A DNA stretch of 5,128 bases from Nitrospirota bacterium (GTDB taxonomy: Bacteria; Nitrospirota; UBA9217): NCBI GenBank assembly GCA_017885365.1, contig JAFNGD010000299.1, positions 1-5,128 on the forward strand. Direction: 5' to 3'. Position numbers and translations under genes: made by a program. Below are positions 1 to 5,128 of the stretch, in pieces (the first letter of the stretch is position 1; each line of letters opens with the position of its first letter). Below the pieces are notes generated by a model. It was given only the letters and a program-made list of their open reading frames with translations. It did not search any database and was not told where the DNA came from.

Positions 1-1007
1 TCCTCGGGGCCAACGGCACCGGCAAGTCCACCCTGCTGTCCCTGCTGAACGGCCTGGTGTTCGCCCAGCAGGGCGAGGTCCGGGCCTTCGGGACGGTGCT
101 GTCGGAGCATGCCATGGAGGACCGGGCGTTCTCGAGGGACTTCCGGAAAAAGGTCGCCTTCGTGTTCCAAAACCCCGACGTACAGCTTTTCTCCTCCACC
201 GTCTGGGATGACGTGGCCTTTGGCCCGCTCCAGCTCGGCTTTCAGCGGGATCGGGTGAAGGAGATCGTGGACGAACAGCTCGAATCCCTGCGGATACAGG
301 ACCTGCGCGACCGCGCCCCCCATACGCTCTCGGACGGACAGAAGAAGAAGGTAGCCATCGCCTCGAGCCTGGCCACGGACCCCGACGTCCTCCTCATGGA
401 CGAGCCGACGAACGGTCTCGATCCGCGGACGCAGGTGTGGCTCATCGAGCTGCTTCACGGCCTGCATCAAAAGGGCAAGACCATCATCGCGGCCACCCAC
501 GACCTTGCTATCGCCGGTGACATCGCGGAACGGGCCGTCGTCTTTTCCGAGGACCACACCTTGGCGGCCGACGGGGCCATTGACGAGATCATCAGGAACG
601 ACGATCTCCTGCTTTCGGTCAACCTGATCCATGAGCACGCGCACACCCACGGCGGCCAGGCGCATGTGCATCGGCACGGCCACTTTGGCCACTACCACGT
701 GAACGGAGGAAGAGAGGACGACATGCACAAAGGACATTCACACAGCCACGGACAGGGCCACGACCATGAGCACGCGGTCGAGGGGACCGAAGATCTGCGG
801 AAACTGCAGATGATGCTCGAACACTGGATCGAGCACGATGATTCCCATGTAGCAAGCTACCGCGAGTGGGCGGAAAAAGCGAGCGCCGCGGGCGAAGAGG
901 AGATCGCCCGGGAGATCCATCTCGCCATAGACGACAGTGCATCGGTGCAAAGCCACTTGAAGCGCGCCAGGGCCATCCTTGCGGCGAAGCTCGTACTGAG
1001 AAAATAG
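1..1007 (+). CDS. Cobalt/nickel ECF-type ABC transporter ATPase (CbiO/NikO family), 5'-truncated, with His-rich C-terminal extension
   Basis: This is the ATP-hydrolysing subunit of a group I energy-coupling-factor importer for Co2+ or Ni2+, acting at the inner face of the cytoplasmic membrane. The reading frame is open from base 3 and gives 334 residues; about 35-40 N-terminal residues lie off the left edge. Seen in the fragment: Walker A GANGTGKST at residues 2-10, Q-loop FQNPD with Q56, signature LSDGQ at 109-113, Walker B VLLMDEPT at 129-136 with catalytic E134, D-loop GLDP at 138-141, and switch His166 in ATHD. All ATPase motifs are intact. The usual family length is near 270; here residues 210-257 add 17 histidines, followed by a charged helical domain (about 263-330) resembling the small His-rich-associated domain seen with Ni/Co transporters (DUF8180-like, from memory). 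The metal cannot be decided from sequence, so no symbol is given. The membrane partners (CbiM/NikM, CbiQ) are presumably upstream. Confidence 0.93.
   Translation, partial: LGANGTGKSTLLSLLNGLVFAQQGEVRAFGTVLSEHAMEDRAFSRDFRKKVAFVFQNPDVQLFSSTVWDDVAFGPLQLGFQRDRVKEIVDEQLESLRIQDLRDRAPHTLSDGQKKKVAIASSLATDPDVLLMDEPTNGLDPRTQVWLIELLHGLHQKGKTIIAATHDLAIAGDIAERAVVFSEDHTLAADGAIDEIIRNDDLLLSVNLIHEHAHTHGGQAHVHRHGHFGHYHVNGGREDDMHKGHSHSHGQGHDHEHAVEGTEDLRKLQMMLEHWIEHDDSHVASYREWAEKASAAGEEEIAREIHLAIDDSASVQSHLKRARAILAAKLVLRK
705..725 (+). promoter_or_regulatory. Possible internal ribosome binding site and in-frame ATG within the ATPase gene
   Basis: GGAGG at 705-709 and GAGAGG at 712-717 precede an ATG at 723, in the same frame as the ATPase. 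Starting there would give a 94-residue protein (723-1007) of His-rich sequence plus the helical domain. GAGAGG sits 5 bases from the ATG; GGAGG sits 13 bases away. The residues encoded here (NGGREDD) separate two His clusters, which looks like a former gene junction or a linker. Internal initiation is an inference; a plain fusion protein remains the default reading. Confidence 0.4.
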
Positions 1008-1010
1008 GAG

Positions 1011-1133
1011 TTTTACCGCAGAGATCGCGGAATACGCGGAGAATTGAAGAAAACGGCTTGTTGTGAATTACAGGCAAATCAGATTTCCGTCTATCCTCTG
1101 CGCTCTGCGCTCTCTGCCTTCTCTGCGGTGAAA
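1011..1133. repeat. Degenerate intergenic inverted repeat (CCGCAGAGA / TCTCTGCGG type)
   Basis: The left arm ACCGCAGAGA at 1015-1024 is perfectly complementary to TCTCTGCGGT at 1120-1129. Pairing extends outward through the TTTT at 1011-1014 and GAAA at 1130-1133, with one G-T pair. Inward the arms continue as an imperfect match, with several G/A differences that would pair as G-U in RNA. The right arm contains the unit CTCTGCG at 1096-1102, 1103-1109 and 1121-1127. The centre holds a short palindrome, AAATC-A-GATTT (1076-1086). No T-run follows, so it does not look like a classic intrinsic terminator. The sequence resembles interspersed repeats common between genes of environmental Gram-negative bacteria (recalled, not searched). 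It carries no transposase and encodes nothing plausible. It fills most of the 180-base gap between the ATPase and FmdE genes. Confidence 0.7.
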
Positions 1134-1148
1134 GGCTTTGCCGTTACC

Positions 1149-1166
1149 GTGTTCATCCGTGGTTAC
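1149..1166. repeat. Repeat-like motif flanking the inverted repeat
   Basis: CGTGTTCATCCGTGGTTA-type sequence lies just downstream of the inverted repeat. The reverse complement (AACCACGGATGAACACGG) is a motif I recall as often sitting next to the CCGCAGAGA repeat in environmental genomes, so the two may form one composite element of about 155 bases (1011-1166). Only one copy is in this window, so repeat status rests on recall rather than on what is visible here. Confidence 0.35.
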
Positions 1167-1175
1167 AAAGTTATT

Positions 1176-1180
1176 GGAGG
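1176..1180 (+). promoter_or_regulatory. Ribosome binding site fixing the start of the FmdE-family gene
   Basis: GGAGG lies 7 bases before the ATG at 1188. It supports that start over an in-frame upstream start at 1044, whose extra 48 codons would be read through the intergenic repeat. Confidence 0.85.
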
Positions 1181-1187
1181 TGTTCCC

Positions 1188-1778
1188 ATGACCGACCAAT
1201 TCGATCCTGAGCTCCGCGATGCCGTCCAGTTCCACGGCCATCTCTGCCCCGGCTTGACCTTGGGGTACCGCGTTGCGAAGGCCGCGCTCAGGGAGCTCAA
1301 GACCGACCGGCCGCACGATGAGGAACTGGTCGCCGTCGTTGAGAACGACTCCTGCGCCGTGGACGCGATACAGTTCATTACCGGCGCTACGTTGGGGAAG
1401 GGGAACCTGATCTTCCGCGATTACGGCAAACACGTCTATACTTTCTTCAACCGCGCGACAGGCAAAGGGGTGCGCATTTCCGAGAACTACCGGGGCTTCG
1501 AGAACGATGCGCGGTACCCCGAGCTCAAGAAGCGGCAGGACGCAGGAGAGGATGTCATCCGGGAGCTGGAGGAGTTCAAGAGGGAGAAGACCGCCGCGAT
1601 CCTCAGGGCTGATGACAGGGAGTTCCTGGACATCGAACCCGTCACCACGCTGCCCCCGTCGCAGGCCAAAATACGCGCTTCTGTGCGCTGCGCCCAGTGC
1701 GGTGAACGGTTCATGGAGTCGCGCGGGCGGGTGAAGGGAGGCAAGATCGTCTGCATCCCCTGTTTCGAGAAAGAATGA
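1188..1778 (+). CDS. FmdE-family protein with C-terminal treble-clef zinc finger
   Basis: This 196-residue protein belongs to the FmdE family, named after a gene in the molybdenum formylmethanofuran dehydrogenase operon of methanogens; its biochemical role in bacteria is not settled. The family core is recognised by FHGHLCPG at residues 15-22 (H16, H18, C20) and by ENDSCAVDA at 52-60 (C56), followed by the ITGATLGKGN segment at 64-73. Crystal structures of the family show an alpha+beta core that can bind metal plus an auxiliary C-terminal zinc finger. Here that finger is present as two CxxC pairs, C168/C171 and C189/C192, in the last 30 residues. The start at 1188 is chosen for its GGAGG. The gene follows a Ni/Co transporter ATPase after a repeat-filled gap, and the conserved His/Cys residues make a metal-related role plausible, but substrate and reaction are unknown. 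There is no sign here of formylmethanofuran dehydrogenase subunits. Confidence 0.9.
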   Translation: MTDQFDPELRDAVQFHGHLCPGLTLGYRVAKAALRELKTDRPHDEELVAVVENDSCAVDAIQFITGATLGKGNLIFRDYGKHVYTFFNRATGKGVRISENYRGFENDARYPELKKRQDAGEDVIRELEEFKREKTAAILRADDREFLDIEPVTTLPPSQAKIRASVRCAQCGERFMESRGRVKGGKIVCIPCFEKE

Positions 1779-1820
1779 CCTGTCCTGATGCCGTAACCCC
1801 GCTATTTACCAGAAATATTC

Positions 1821-1849
1821 TTGACATTAAATCATCCTCCCGTTATTAT
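1821..1849 (+). promoter_or_regulatory. Sigma-70-type promoter for the lipoprotein and probably the rib genes
   Basis: The -35 box TTGACA (1821-1826) is a perfect consensus. The -10 box TATTAT (1844-1849) differs from consensus at one base, and the spacing is the ideal 17 bases. The region from about 1800 to 1865 is clearly richer in A/T than its surroundings. Transcription would begin near 1856, leaving a leader of about 45 bases before the ATG at 1901. No operator-like palindrome is evident around it. Confidence 0.8.
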
Positions 1850-1888
1850 AACCGTGCAAAAAATCAGCCCCGCCCCATCGCGTTCATC

Positions 1889-1894
1889 AAGGAG
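1889..1894 (+). promoter_or_regulatory. Ribosome binding site fixing the lipoprotein start
   Basis: AAGGAG lies 6 bases before the ATG at 1901. That start gives a clean lipoprotein signal peptide. An in-frame ATG at 1775, overlapping the fmdE-family stop, would be translated through the promoter and has no signal peptide at its N-terminus. Confidence 0.85.
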
Positions 1895-1900
1895 CCTGTC

Positions 1901-2653
1901 ATGAGAAAATCGCTGGTTTTTCCATTATTTTCCCTGTTATTCCTGCTGTCGGCCTGCGGAGTGCCGACTGCCGAGCACACCAAGATCGTGAACGACCTTG
2001 CCGACTGCGCGAAACAGCGTGACGAGACCACGGTGCAGGCAAATGCCTACAAGAACCAGGTGATGAACCTGACCACGGAGAACGACACGCTCAGGAAGGA
2101 CAAGGACCTGCTCCAGAAGGAAAAGCAAGGCCTTCAGGGAACGATAAACGAGCTTTCATCAAAAGCGGAGCAGGCCGAGCAGCTCGAGAAGGCGACCCAG
2201 ACCTATCAGGTCCTCCAGAAGAAGCTCGAGAGGGAGATCCAGGACGGCGAGATACAGCTGAAGGAGATGAAGGACCGGCTCACCGTGACCATGGTGGACA
2301 AGATCCTTTTCCCTTCGGCAAGCGCTGATGTGCGCAAGGAAGGCAAAAAGGTGCTGGACAAGGTCATCGCGATCTTGAAGGACGTCAAGGACAAGCGGAT
2401 CCAGGTGGAGGGCCACACCGACAACGTCAAGATCTTCAGCTCGGGTAAATCCATGTACCCCACGAACTGGGAACTCTCGGTGGCCCGGGCCACGCAGGTC
2501 GTCCGGTATCTCCAGGAGCAAGGCGGACTGGACCCGAAACTGCTATCCGCGACGGGGTATTCCGAGTATCAGCCTGTCGCGCCGAACGATACGGACGAAG
2601 GCAAGGCAAAGAACCGCAGGATCGAGATCGTGCTCCTGCCATTGCTCAAATAA
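1901..2653 (+). CDS. OmpA/MotB-domain outer-membrane lipoprotein with coiled coil
   Basis: This 250-residue protein probably anchors the outer membrane to peptidoglycan. Residues 1-19 form a lipoprotein signal: MRK, a hydrophobic run, then lipobox LSAC with C19 as the lipidated residue. The +2 residue is Gly, not Asp, consistent with outer-membrane sorting. Residues about 45-128 are rich in Glu, Lys, Gln and Leu with heptad character, indicating a periplasmic coiled coil. The C-terminal half (about 129-250) is an OmpA-type peptidoglycan-binding domain, with VDKILFPSASADV, GHTDN (D174), NWELSVARA (R196) and NRRIEI. D174 and R196 match the Asp and Arg that bind diaminopimelate in OmpA-like domains. 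The pattern is closer to the MotB/OmpA subgroup (YPTNWELS) than to classical Pal, and no Tol genes are nearby. It has its own promoter and ends 12 bases before ribE with no terminator, so it is probably cotranscribed with the rib genes. Its specific function is not known. Confidence 0.9.
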   Translation: MRKSLVFPLFSLLFLLSACGVPTAEHTKIVNDLADCAKQRDETTVQANAYKNQVMNLTTENDTLRKDKDLLQKEKQGLQGTINELSSKAEQAEQLEKATQTYQVLQKKLEREIQDGEIQLKEMKDRLTVTMVDKILFPSASADVRKEGKKVLDKVIAILKDVKDKRIQVEGHTDNVKIFSSGKSMYPTNWELSVARATQVVRYLQEQGGLDPKLLSATGYSEYQPVAPNDTDEGKAKNRRIEIVLLPLLK

Positions 2654-2665
2654 ACGCGAGACCGC

Positions 2666-3304
2666 ATGTTCACGGGGATCATTGAAGAGCAGGGTACGGT
2701 AAAGGCGCTCCGGCGCGAGGCTGGTGCGGCCCGTCTTACCCTGTCCGCCGCGAAGGTGCTGGAAGGGACCGTGCTCGGCGACAGCATCTGCGTCAACGGC
2801 GTCTGCCTCACGGTCGTCGAAATGCACCAGACCGAGTTCTCCGCCGACGTTGCCGTGGAGACCCTGAAGGTCACGAACCTCGGCGACCTGAAGGTGGGCG
2901 CCCGGGTGAACCTGGAGCGGGCGCTGCAGCTTTCCGCGCGGATCGGCGGGCACCTGGTGACCGGACATGTGGATGCCGTGGGACGCATCCGCGAGAAGCG
3001 GGAAGAGGGGAACGGCTGGCGCATCTTCATCGACGCGCACGAGTCGGTTCTCCGCTACGTGATCAAGAAGGGCTCCATCGCCATTGACGGCATCAGCCTG
3101 ACCGTGGCCGACTTGGATAAACTGGGTTTTGCCATCGCCATGATCCCGCACACCGCGAAGCTCACGACGCTGGGCTTCAAAAAAGCCGGCGACAGCGTGA
3201 ATCTGGAATCCGACATCATCGGCAAGTACGTCGAACGCCTCCTCGCCGGACGGGTGGAGGGGGGCGTGAGCCTGGATGTCCTAAAAAAGAGCGGGTTCGC
3301 CTGA
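2666..3304 (+). CDS. ribE: Riboflavin synthase (alpha subunit)
   Basis: Catalyses the last step of riboflavin synthesis: dismutation of two 6,7-dimethyl-8-ribityllumazine molecules to riboflavin and the pyrimidine intermediate, as a cytoplasmic trimer. The 212-residue length is normal. The N-terminal signature [10 protein letters not shown] is complete and contains the mechanistically important Phe2. Two homologous lumazine-binding barrels are visible: residues 1 to about 97, with [13 protein letters not shown], and about 98-195, with [25 protein letters not shown] and the IPHT segment. The C-terminal trimerisation helix follows, around [10 protein letters not shown]. The start at 2666 is forced by the conserved MFTG. 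Its leader has only a weak Shine-Dalgarno (GCGAG) and begins 12 bases after the lipoprotein stop, so translation may depend on coupling from the gene upstream. The ribBA and ribH genes follow. The gene is called ribC in some nomenclatures. Confidence 0.97.
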   Translation: MFTGIIEEQGTVKALRREAGAARLTLSAAKVLEGTVLGDSICVNGVCLTVVEMHQTEFSADVAVETLKVTNLGDLKVGARVNLERALQLSARIGGHLVTGHVDAVGRIREKREEGNGWRIFIDAHESVLRYVIKKGSIAIDGISLTVADLDKLGFAIAMIPHTAKLTTLGFKKAGDSVNLESDIIGKYVERLLAGRVEGGVSLDVLKKSGFA

Positions 3305-3351
3305 TGCGGTCGCGCGAAGCGGCGGGTACGGAACGCGGAACGAGAGAACAC

Positions 3352-3359
3352 GAGGTGAT
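3352..3359 (+). promoter_or_regulatory. Extended Shine-Dalgarno of ribBA
   Basis: GAGGTGAT is complementary over eight bases to the 3' end of bacterial 16S rRNA and ends 6 bases before the ATG at 3366. It is much stronger than the leader of the preceding ribE. The rest of the 61-base ribE-ribBA gap shows no terminator or promoter. Confidence 0.8.
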
Positions 3360-3365
3360 TATTCC

Positions 3366-4571
3366 ATGAAGTTCAATACCATCGAAGAGGCCATCGAGGA
3401 CATCAAACAAGGGAAGATGGTCATCCTCGTCGACGACGAGGACCGGGAGAACGAGGGTGATCTGACCATGGCGGCCGAGAAGGTCACGCCGGAGGCCATC
3501 AATTTCATGGCCATGCACGGACGGGGGCTCATCTGCCTCTCGCTCACGCCGGAGCGCGTCGAGCACCTTCAGCTCCCCATGATGACCACGGACAATACCT
3601 CGTCCTTCGGGACGGCCTTCACCATCTCCATTGAGGCGAAGAAAGGCGTGACCACGGGCATTTCCGCCGCGGACCGCGCCACGACCATCAAGGCGGCCAT
3701 CAACCCCAAGATGGGCTCCGAGGACCTTGCCCGCCCCGGCCATGTGTTCCCCCTCCGGGCCCGGCCGGGAGGCGTGCTGCAACGCGCGGGCCAGACTGAG
3801 GGTTCCGTGGACCTGGCGAGGCTCGCCGGTCTCAATCCTGCGGGGGTCATCTGCGAGATCATGAACGATGACGGGACCATGGCACGCGTCCCGCAGCTCA
3901 TCGAGTTCTCCAAAAAGCACCACATGAAGATCGTCACCGTGAAGGACCTGATCGCCTACCGGATGAAGAAGGAGTCCCTCGTCCGCCGAGTAGCGGTCAC
4001 CAAGCTTCCCACTACCTACGGCGACGAGTTCACGGCGATCCTCTATGCCAACGACATCGACCGCCAAAGCCATGTCGCGCTGGTGAAGGGCGATATCAAG
4101 CCCGACGACGCGGTCATGGTCCGGGTCCATTCCGAGTGCCTTACCGGCGACGTGTTCGGTTCGCTCCGCTGCGACTGCGGCGAGCAGCTCCACAACGCCA
4201 TGCAGATGATCTCCGAGGAAGGCAAGGGAATCATCCTCTATATGCGCCAGGAAGGCCGAGGGATCGGACTGGAGGGCAAGCTCAAGGCCTACGAGCTCCA
4301 GGACAAGGGCAAGGACACCGTGGAGGCCAACCTTGCCCTGGGCTTCAAGGCGGACCTCCGGGATTACGGTGTCGGAGCCCAGATCCTTCGCGACCTCGGC
4401 GTCCGCAAGCTCCGCCTCCTGACGAACAATCCCAAGAAGATCGTCGGCCTTGAGGGCTACGGCCTGACGGTGGTGGAGCGGGTGGCCATCGAGATGCATC
4501 CGCACCCGAAGAACCTCCAGTACCTCAAGATCAAGAAGAGCAAGATGGGCCACATGTTAGAGAAAGTTTAA
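3366..4571 (+). CDS. ribBA: Bifunctional 3,4-dihydroxy-2-butanone-4-phosphate synthase / GTP cyclohydrolase II
   Basis: Supplies both branches of riboflavin synthesis: the N-terminal RibB domain converts ribulose 5-phosphate to DHBP plus formate, and the C-terminal RibA domain opens GTP to the first pyrimidine intermediate. The length of 401 residues is typical of the fusion. RibB (about 1-200) has the acidic metal/substrate loop [10 protein letters not shown] at 23-32 (E28, E30), [10 protein letters not shown] at 123-132 and NDDGTMAR at 167-174. The usual GHTEA motif is GQTEG here, with Gln143 in place of the His. RibA (about 205-401) has the zinc cysteines C258, C269 and C271 in [10 protein letters not shown]...LRCDCG, then RQEGRGIGL, catalytic Tyr309 in KAYELQ, TNNPKK and a terminal KMGH. 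A second local departure is GLEGKL, where NKL is usual. The RibA domain looks fully active; RibB is probably active but depends on how position 143 is tolerated. Other names are ribAB and ribA. Confidence 0.96.
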   Translation: MKFNTIEEAIEDIKQGKMVILVDDEDRENEGDLTMAAEKVTPEAINFMAMHGRGLICLSLTPERVEHLQLPMMTTDNTSSFGTAFTISIEAKKGVTTGISAADRATTIKAAINPKMGSEDLARPGHVFPLRARPGGVLQRAGQTEGSVDLARLAGLNPAGVICEIMNDDGTMARVPQLIEFSKKHHMKIVTVKDLIAYRMKKESLVRRVAVTKLPTTYGDEFTAILYANDIDRQSHVALVKGDIKPDDAVMVRVHSECLTGDVFGSLRCDCGEQLHNAMQMISEEGKGIILYMRQEGRGIGLEGKLKAYELQDKGKDTVEANLALGFKADLRDYGVGAQILRDLGVRKLRLLTNNPKKIVGLEGYGLTVVERVAIEMHPHPKNLQYLKIKKSKMGHMLEKV

Positions 4572-4596
4572 ACTGAAATGATATGTCGTCTTGTTT

Positions 4597-4607
4597 TGCA
4601 TTATGCA
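4597..4607. repeat. Short perfect palindrome in the ribBA-ribH gap
   Basis: TGCAT-T-ATGCA is an 11-base inverted repeat with five-base arms in an A/T-rich 64-base gap that stands out from the GC-rich genes on both sides. It could be a small operator half-site pair or chance; nothing else supports a regulatory role. Confidence 0.25.
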
Positions 4608-4625
4608 CGTGTTTGTATAAAATGT

Positions 4626-4630
4626 GGAGG
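4626..4630 (+). promoter_or_regulatory. Ribosome binding site fixing the ribH start
   Basis: GGAGG lies 5 bases before the ATG at 4636. An in-frame GTG at 4624 would place this site inside the coding region and has no Shine-Dalgarno of its own, so the ATG is preferred. Confidence 0.85.
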
Positions 4631-4635
4631 TTGTC

Positions 4636-5100
4636 ATGCCTAAAGTCATCCAGGGAGATCTGAGCGCGAAAGGGTTCAAGTTCGGGATCGTGGCGTCGCG
4701 GTTCAATGATTTCATCACCGCTCGCCTGCTCGATGGCGCGGTCGACGCCTTGCTGAGGCACGGCGCGTCCGACGCGGACATCGAGGTGGTACGGGTGCCG
4801 GGCGCTTACGAGATCCCCCTCGTCGCACAGCAGCTGGCCCGGTCGAAAAAGTACAGCGCTGTCATCTGTCTCGGCGCAGTCATCCGCGGAGCTACTCCGC
4901 ATTTCGAGTATGTGAGCGCCGAGGTGAGCAAGGGCGTTGCCGCGGTCTCGATGGAAACGGGTCTTCCCGTCGTCTTCGGCGTGCTGACCACCGACACGAT
5001 CGAGCAGGCCGTCGAGCGGGCCGGTACGAAGAGCGGCAACAAGGGATGGGACGCCGCCCTCTCGGCCATCGAGATGGCCAACCTGATGAAGCAGCTGTAA
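4636..5100 (+). CDS. ribH: 6,7-dimethyl-8-ribityllumazine synthase
   Basis: Condenses 5-amino-6-ribitylaminouracil with 3,4-dihydroxy-2-butanone 4-phosphate to give lumazine, the substrate of RibE. Family members assemble as pentamers or 60-subunit icosahedral capsids in the cytoplasm. The 154-residue length is normal. Visible motifs are the substrate-binding SRFND at residues 21-25, VPGAYEIP at 54-61, [14 protein letters not shown] at 80-93 with catalytic His89, FGVLTTDT at 114-121 and [11 protein letters not shown] at 127-137 with phosphate-binding Arg128. No key residue is missing. It is the third rib gene in the run, 64 bases after ribBA. Whether it forms pentamers or capsids is not decided here. 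Confidence 0.97.
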   Translation: MPKVIQGDLSAKGFKFGIVASRFNDFITARLLDGAVDALLRHGASDADIEVVRVPGAYEIPLVAQQLARSKKYSAVICLGAVIRGATPHFEYVSAEVSKGVAAVSMETGLPVVFGVLTTDTIEQAVERAGTKSGNKGWDAALSAIEMANLMKQL

Positions 5101-5111
5101 CAACTGAATCC

Positions 5112-5116
5112 AGGAG
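5112..5116 (+). promoter_or_regulatory. Probable ribosome binding site of a gene starting past the right edge
   Basis: AGGAG follows the ribH stop by 11 bases. No start codon occurs before the window ends 12 bases later, so the next gene would begin at or just after the edge. In many bacteria nusB follows ribH, but nothing here identifies it. Confidence 0.4.
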
Positions 5117-5128
5117 CAAGCGCATTCC

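Noticed and set aside
57..1007. GTG at 57 as the start of the ABC ATPase
   Set aside because: The Walker A motif lies upstream in the same frame (codons from base 3), so the gene begins before the window.
619..1077. Minus-strand open frame opposite the His-rich tail and repeat
   Set aside because: It is an Arg/Ser/Pro-rich shadow sequence without motifs, running into the repeat and opposite an in-frame conserved gene.
1096..1127. CTCTGCG units as a CRISPR-like array
   Set aside because: The units are seven bases, nearly contiguous, and have no spacers; they belong to the repeat's right arm.
1011..1133. The inverted repeat as a rho-independent terminator
   Set aside because: The core arms are separated by about 95 bases and no T-run follows the right arm.
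1044..1187. Upstream start extending the FmdE-family protein by 48 residues
   Set aside because: The extension is read from the intergenic repeat and resembles no family sequence; the ATG at 1188 has GGAGG at the right distance.
1775..1900. ATG overlapping the fmdE-family stop as the lipoprotein start
   Set aside because: It would bury the promoter and the Shine-Dalgarno in coding sequence and put 42 residues ahead of a clean lipoprotein signal peptide.
2654..2665. FMN riboswitch in front of ribE
   Set aside because: The 12-base gap cannot hold the roughly 140-base element, and the other rib gaps (61 and 64 bases) are also too short.
3216..4553. Long minus-strand open frame of 445 codons opposite ribBA
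   Set aside because: It is a GC-rich shadow of a clearly conserved gene, with low-complexity His/Leu/Asp/Val-rich sequence and no recognisable motif.
4591..4621. Promoter before ribH (TTGTTT ... TATAAA)
   Set aside because: The spacing is 19 bases with a poor -35, and the transcript would start inside the ribH Shine-Dalgarno.
4624..4635. GTG at 4624 as the ribH start
   Set aside because: It has no Shine-Dalgarno of its own, and the GGAGG inside it serves the ATG at 4636, which gives the normal family length.

Overview
The window is a GC-rich stretch (roughly 60% by eye) from a Gram-negative bacterium. All recognised genes are on the + strand. The outer-membrane-type lipoprotein with an OmpA C-terminal domain implies two membranes. 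The FmdE-family protein, the His-rich nickel/cobalt ABC ATPase and the CCGCAGAGA-type intergenic repeat suggest an anaerobic or environmental lineage such as Desulfobacterota/Deltaproteobacteria or Nitrospirota. That placement is inference from gene content; there is no marker gene here.

Left part (1-1190): the 3' portion of a CbiO/NikO-type ATPase gene enters from the left edge, cut just before Walker A. It carries a His-rich tail and a small helical domain, and an internal in-frame ATG with a purine-rich leader could also produce that tail as a separate small protein. A 180-base gap follows, mostly filled by a degenerate inverted repeat of a kind that recurs between genes in environmental genomes.

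Middle part (1188-2653): an FmdE-family protein with a C-terminal four-cysteine zinc finger, then a near-consensus sigma-70 promoter (TTGACA, 17 bases, TATTAT), then a lipoprotein with a coiled coil and an OmpA/MotB-like peptidoglycan-binding domain.

Right part (2666-5100): a riboflavin cluster in the order ribE (riboflavin synthase), ribBA (bifunctional DHBP synthase/GTP cyclohydrolase II) and ribH (lumazine synthase). RibBA makes both precursors, RibH condenses the DHBP product with the pyrimidine intermediate to give lumazine, and RibE dismutates lumazine to riboflavin. The deaminase/reductase RibD needed between them is not in the window. The lipoprotein and rib genes are closely spaced with no visible terminator, so the promoter at 1821-1849 could drive the whole run. 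No FMN riboswitch is visible within the window. The last 28 bases hold an AGGAG that probably serves a gene starting just past the right edge.

I see no clearly new system. The items most worth a second look are the His-rich ATPase tail with its possible internal start, the composite repeat, and the non-canonical GQTEG motif in the RibB domain.
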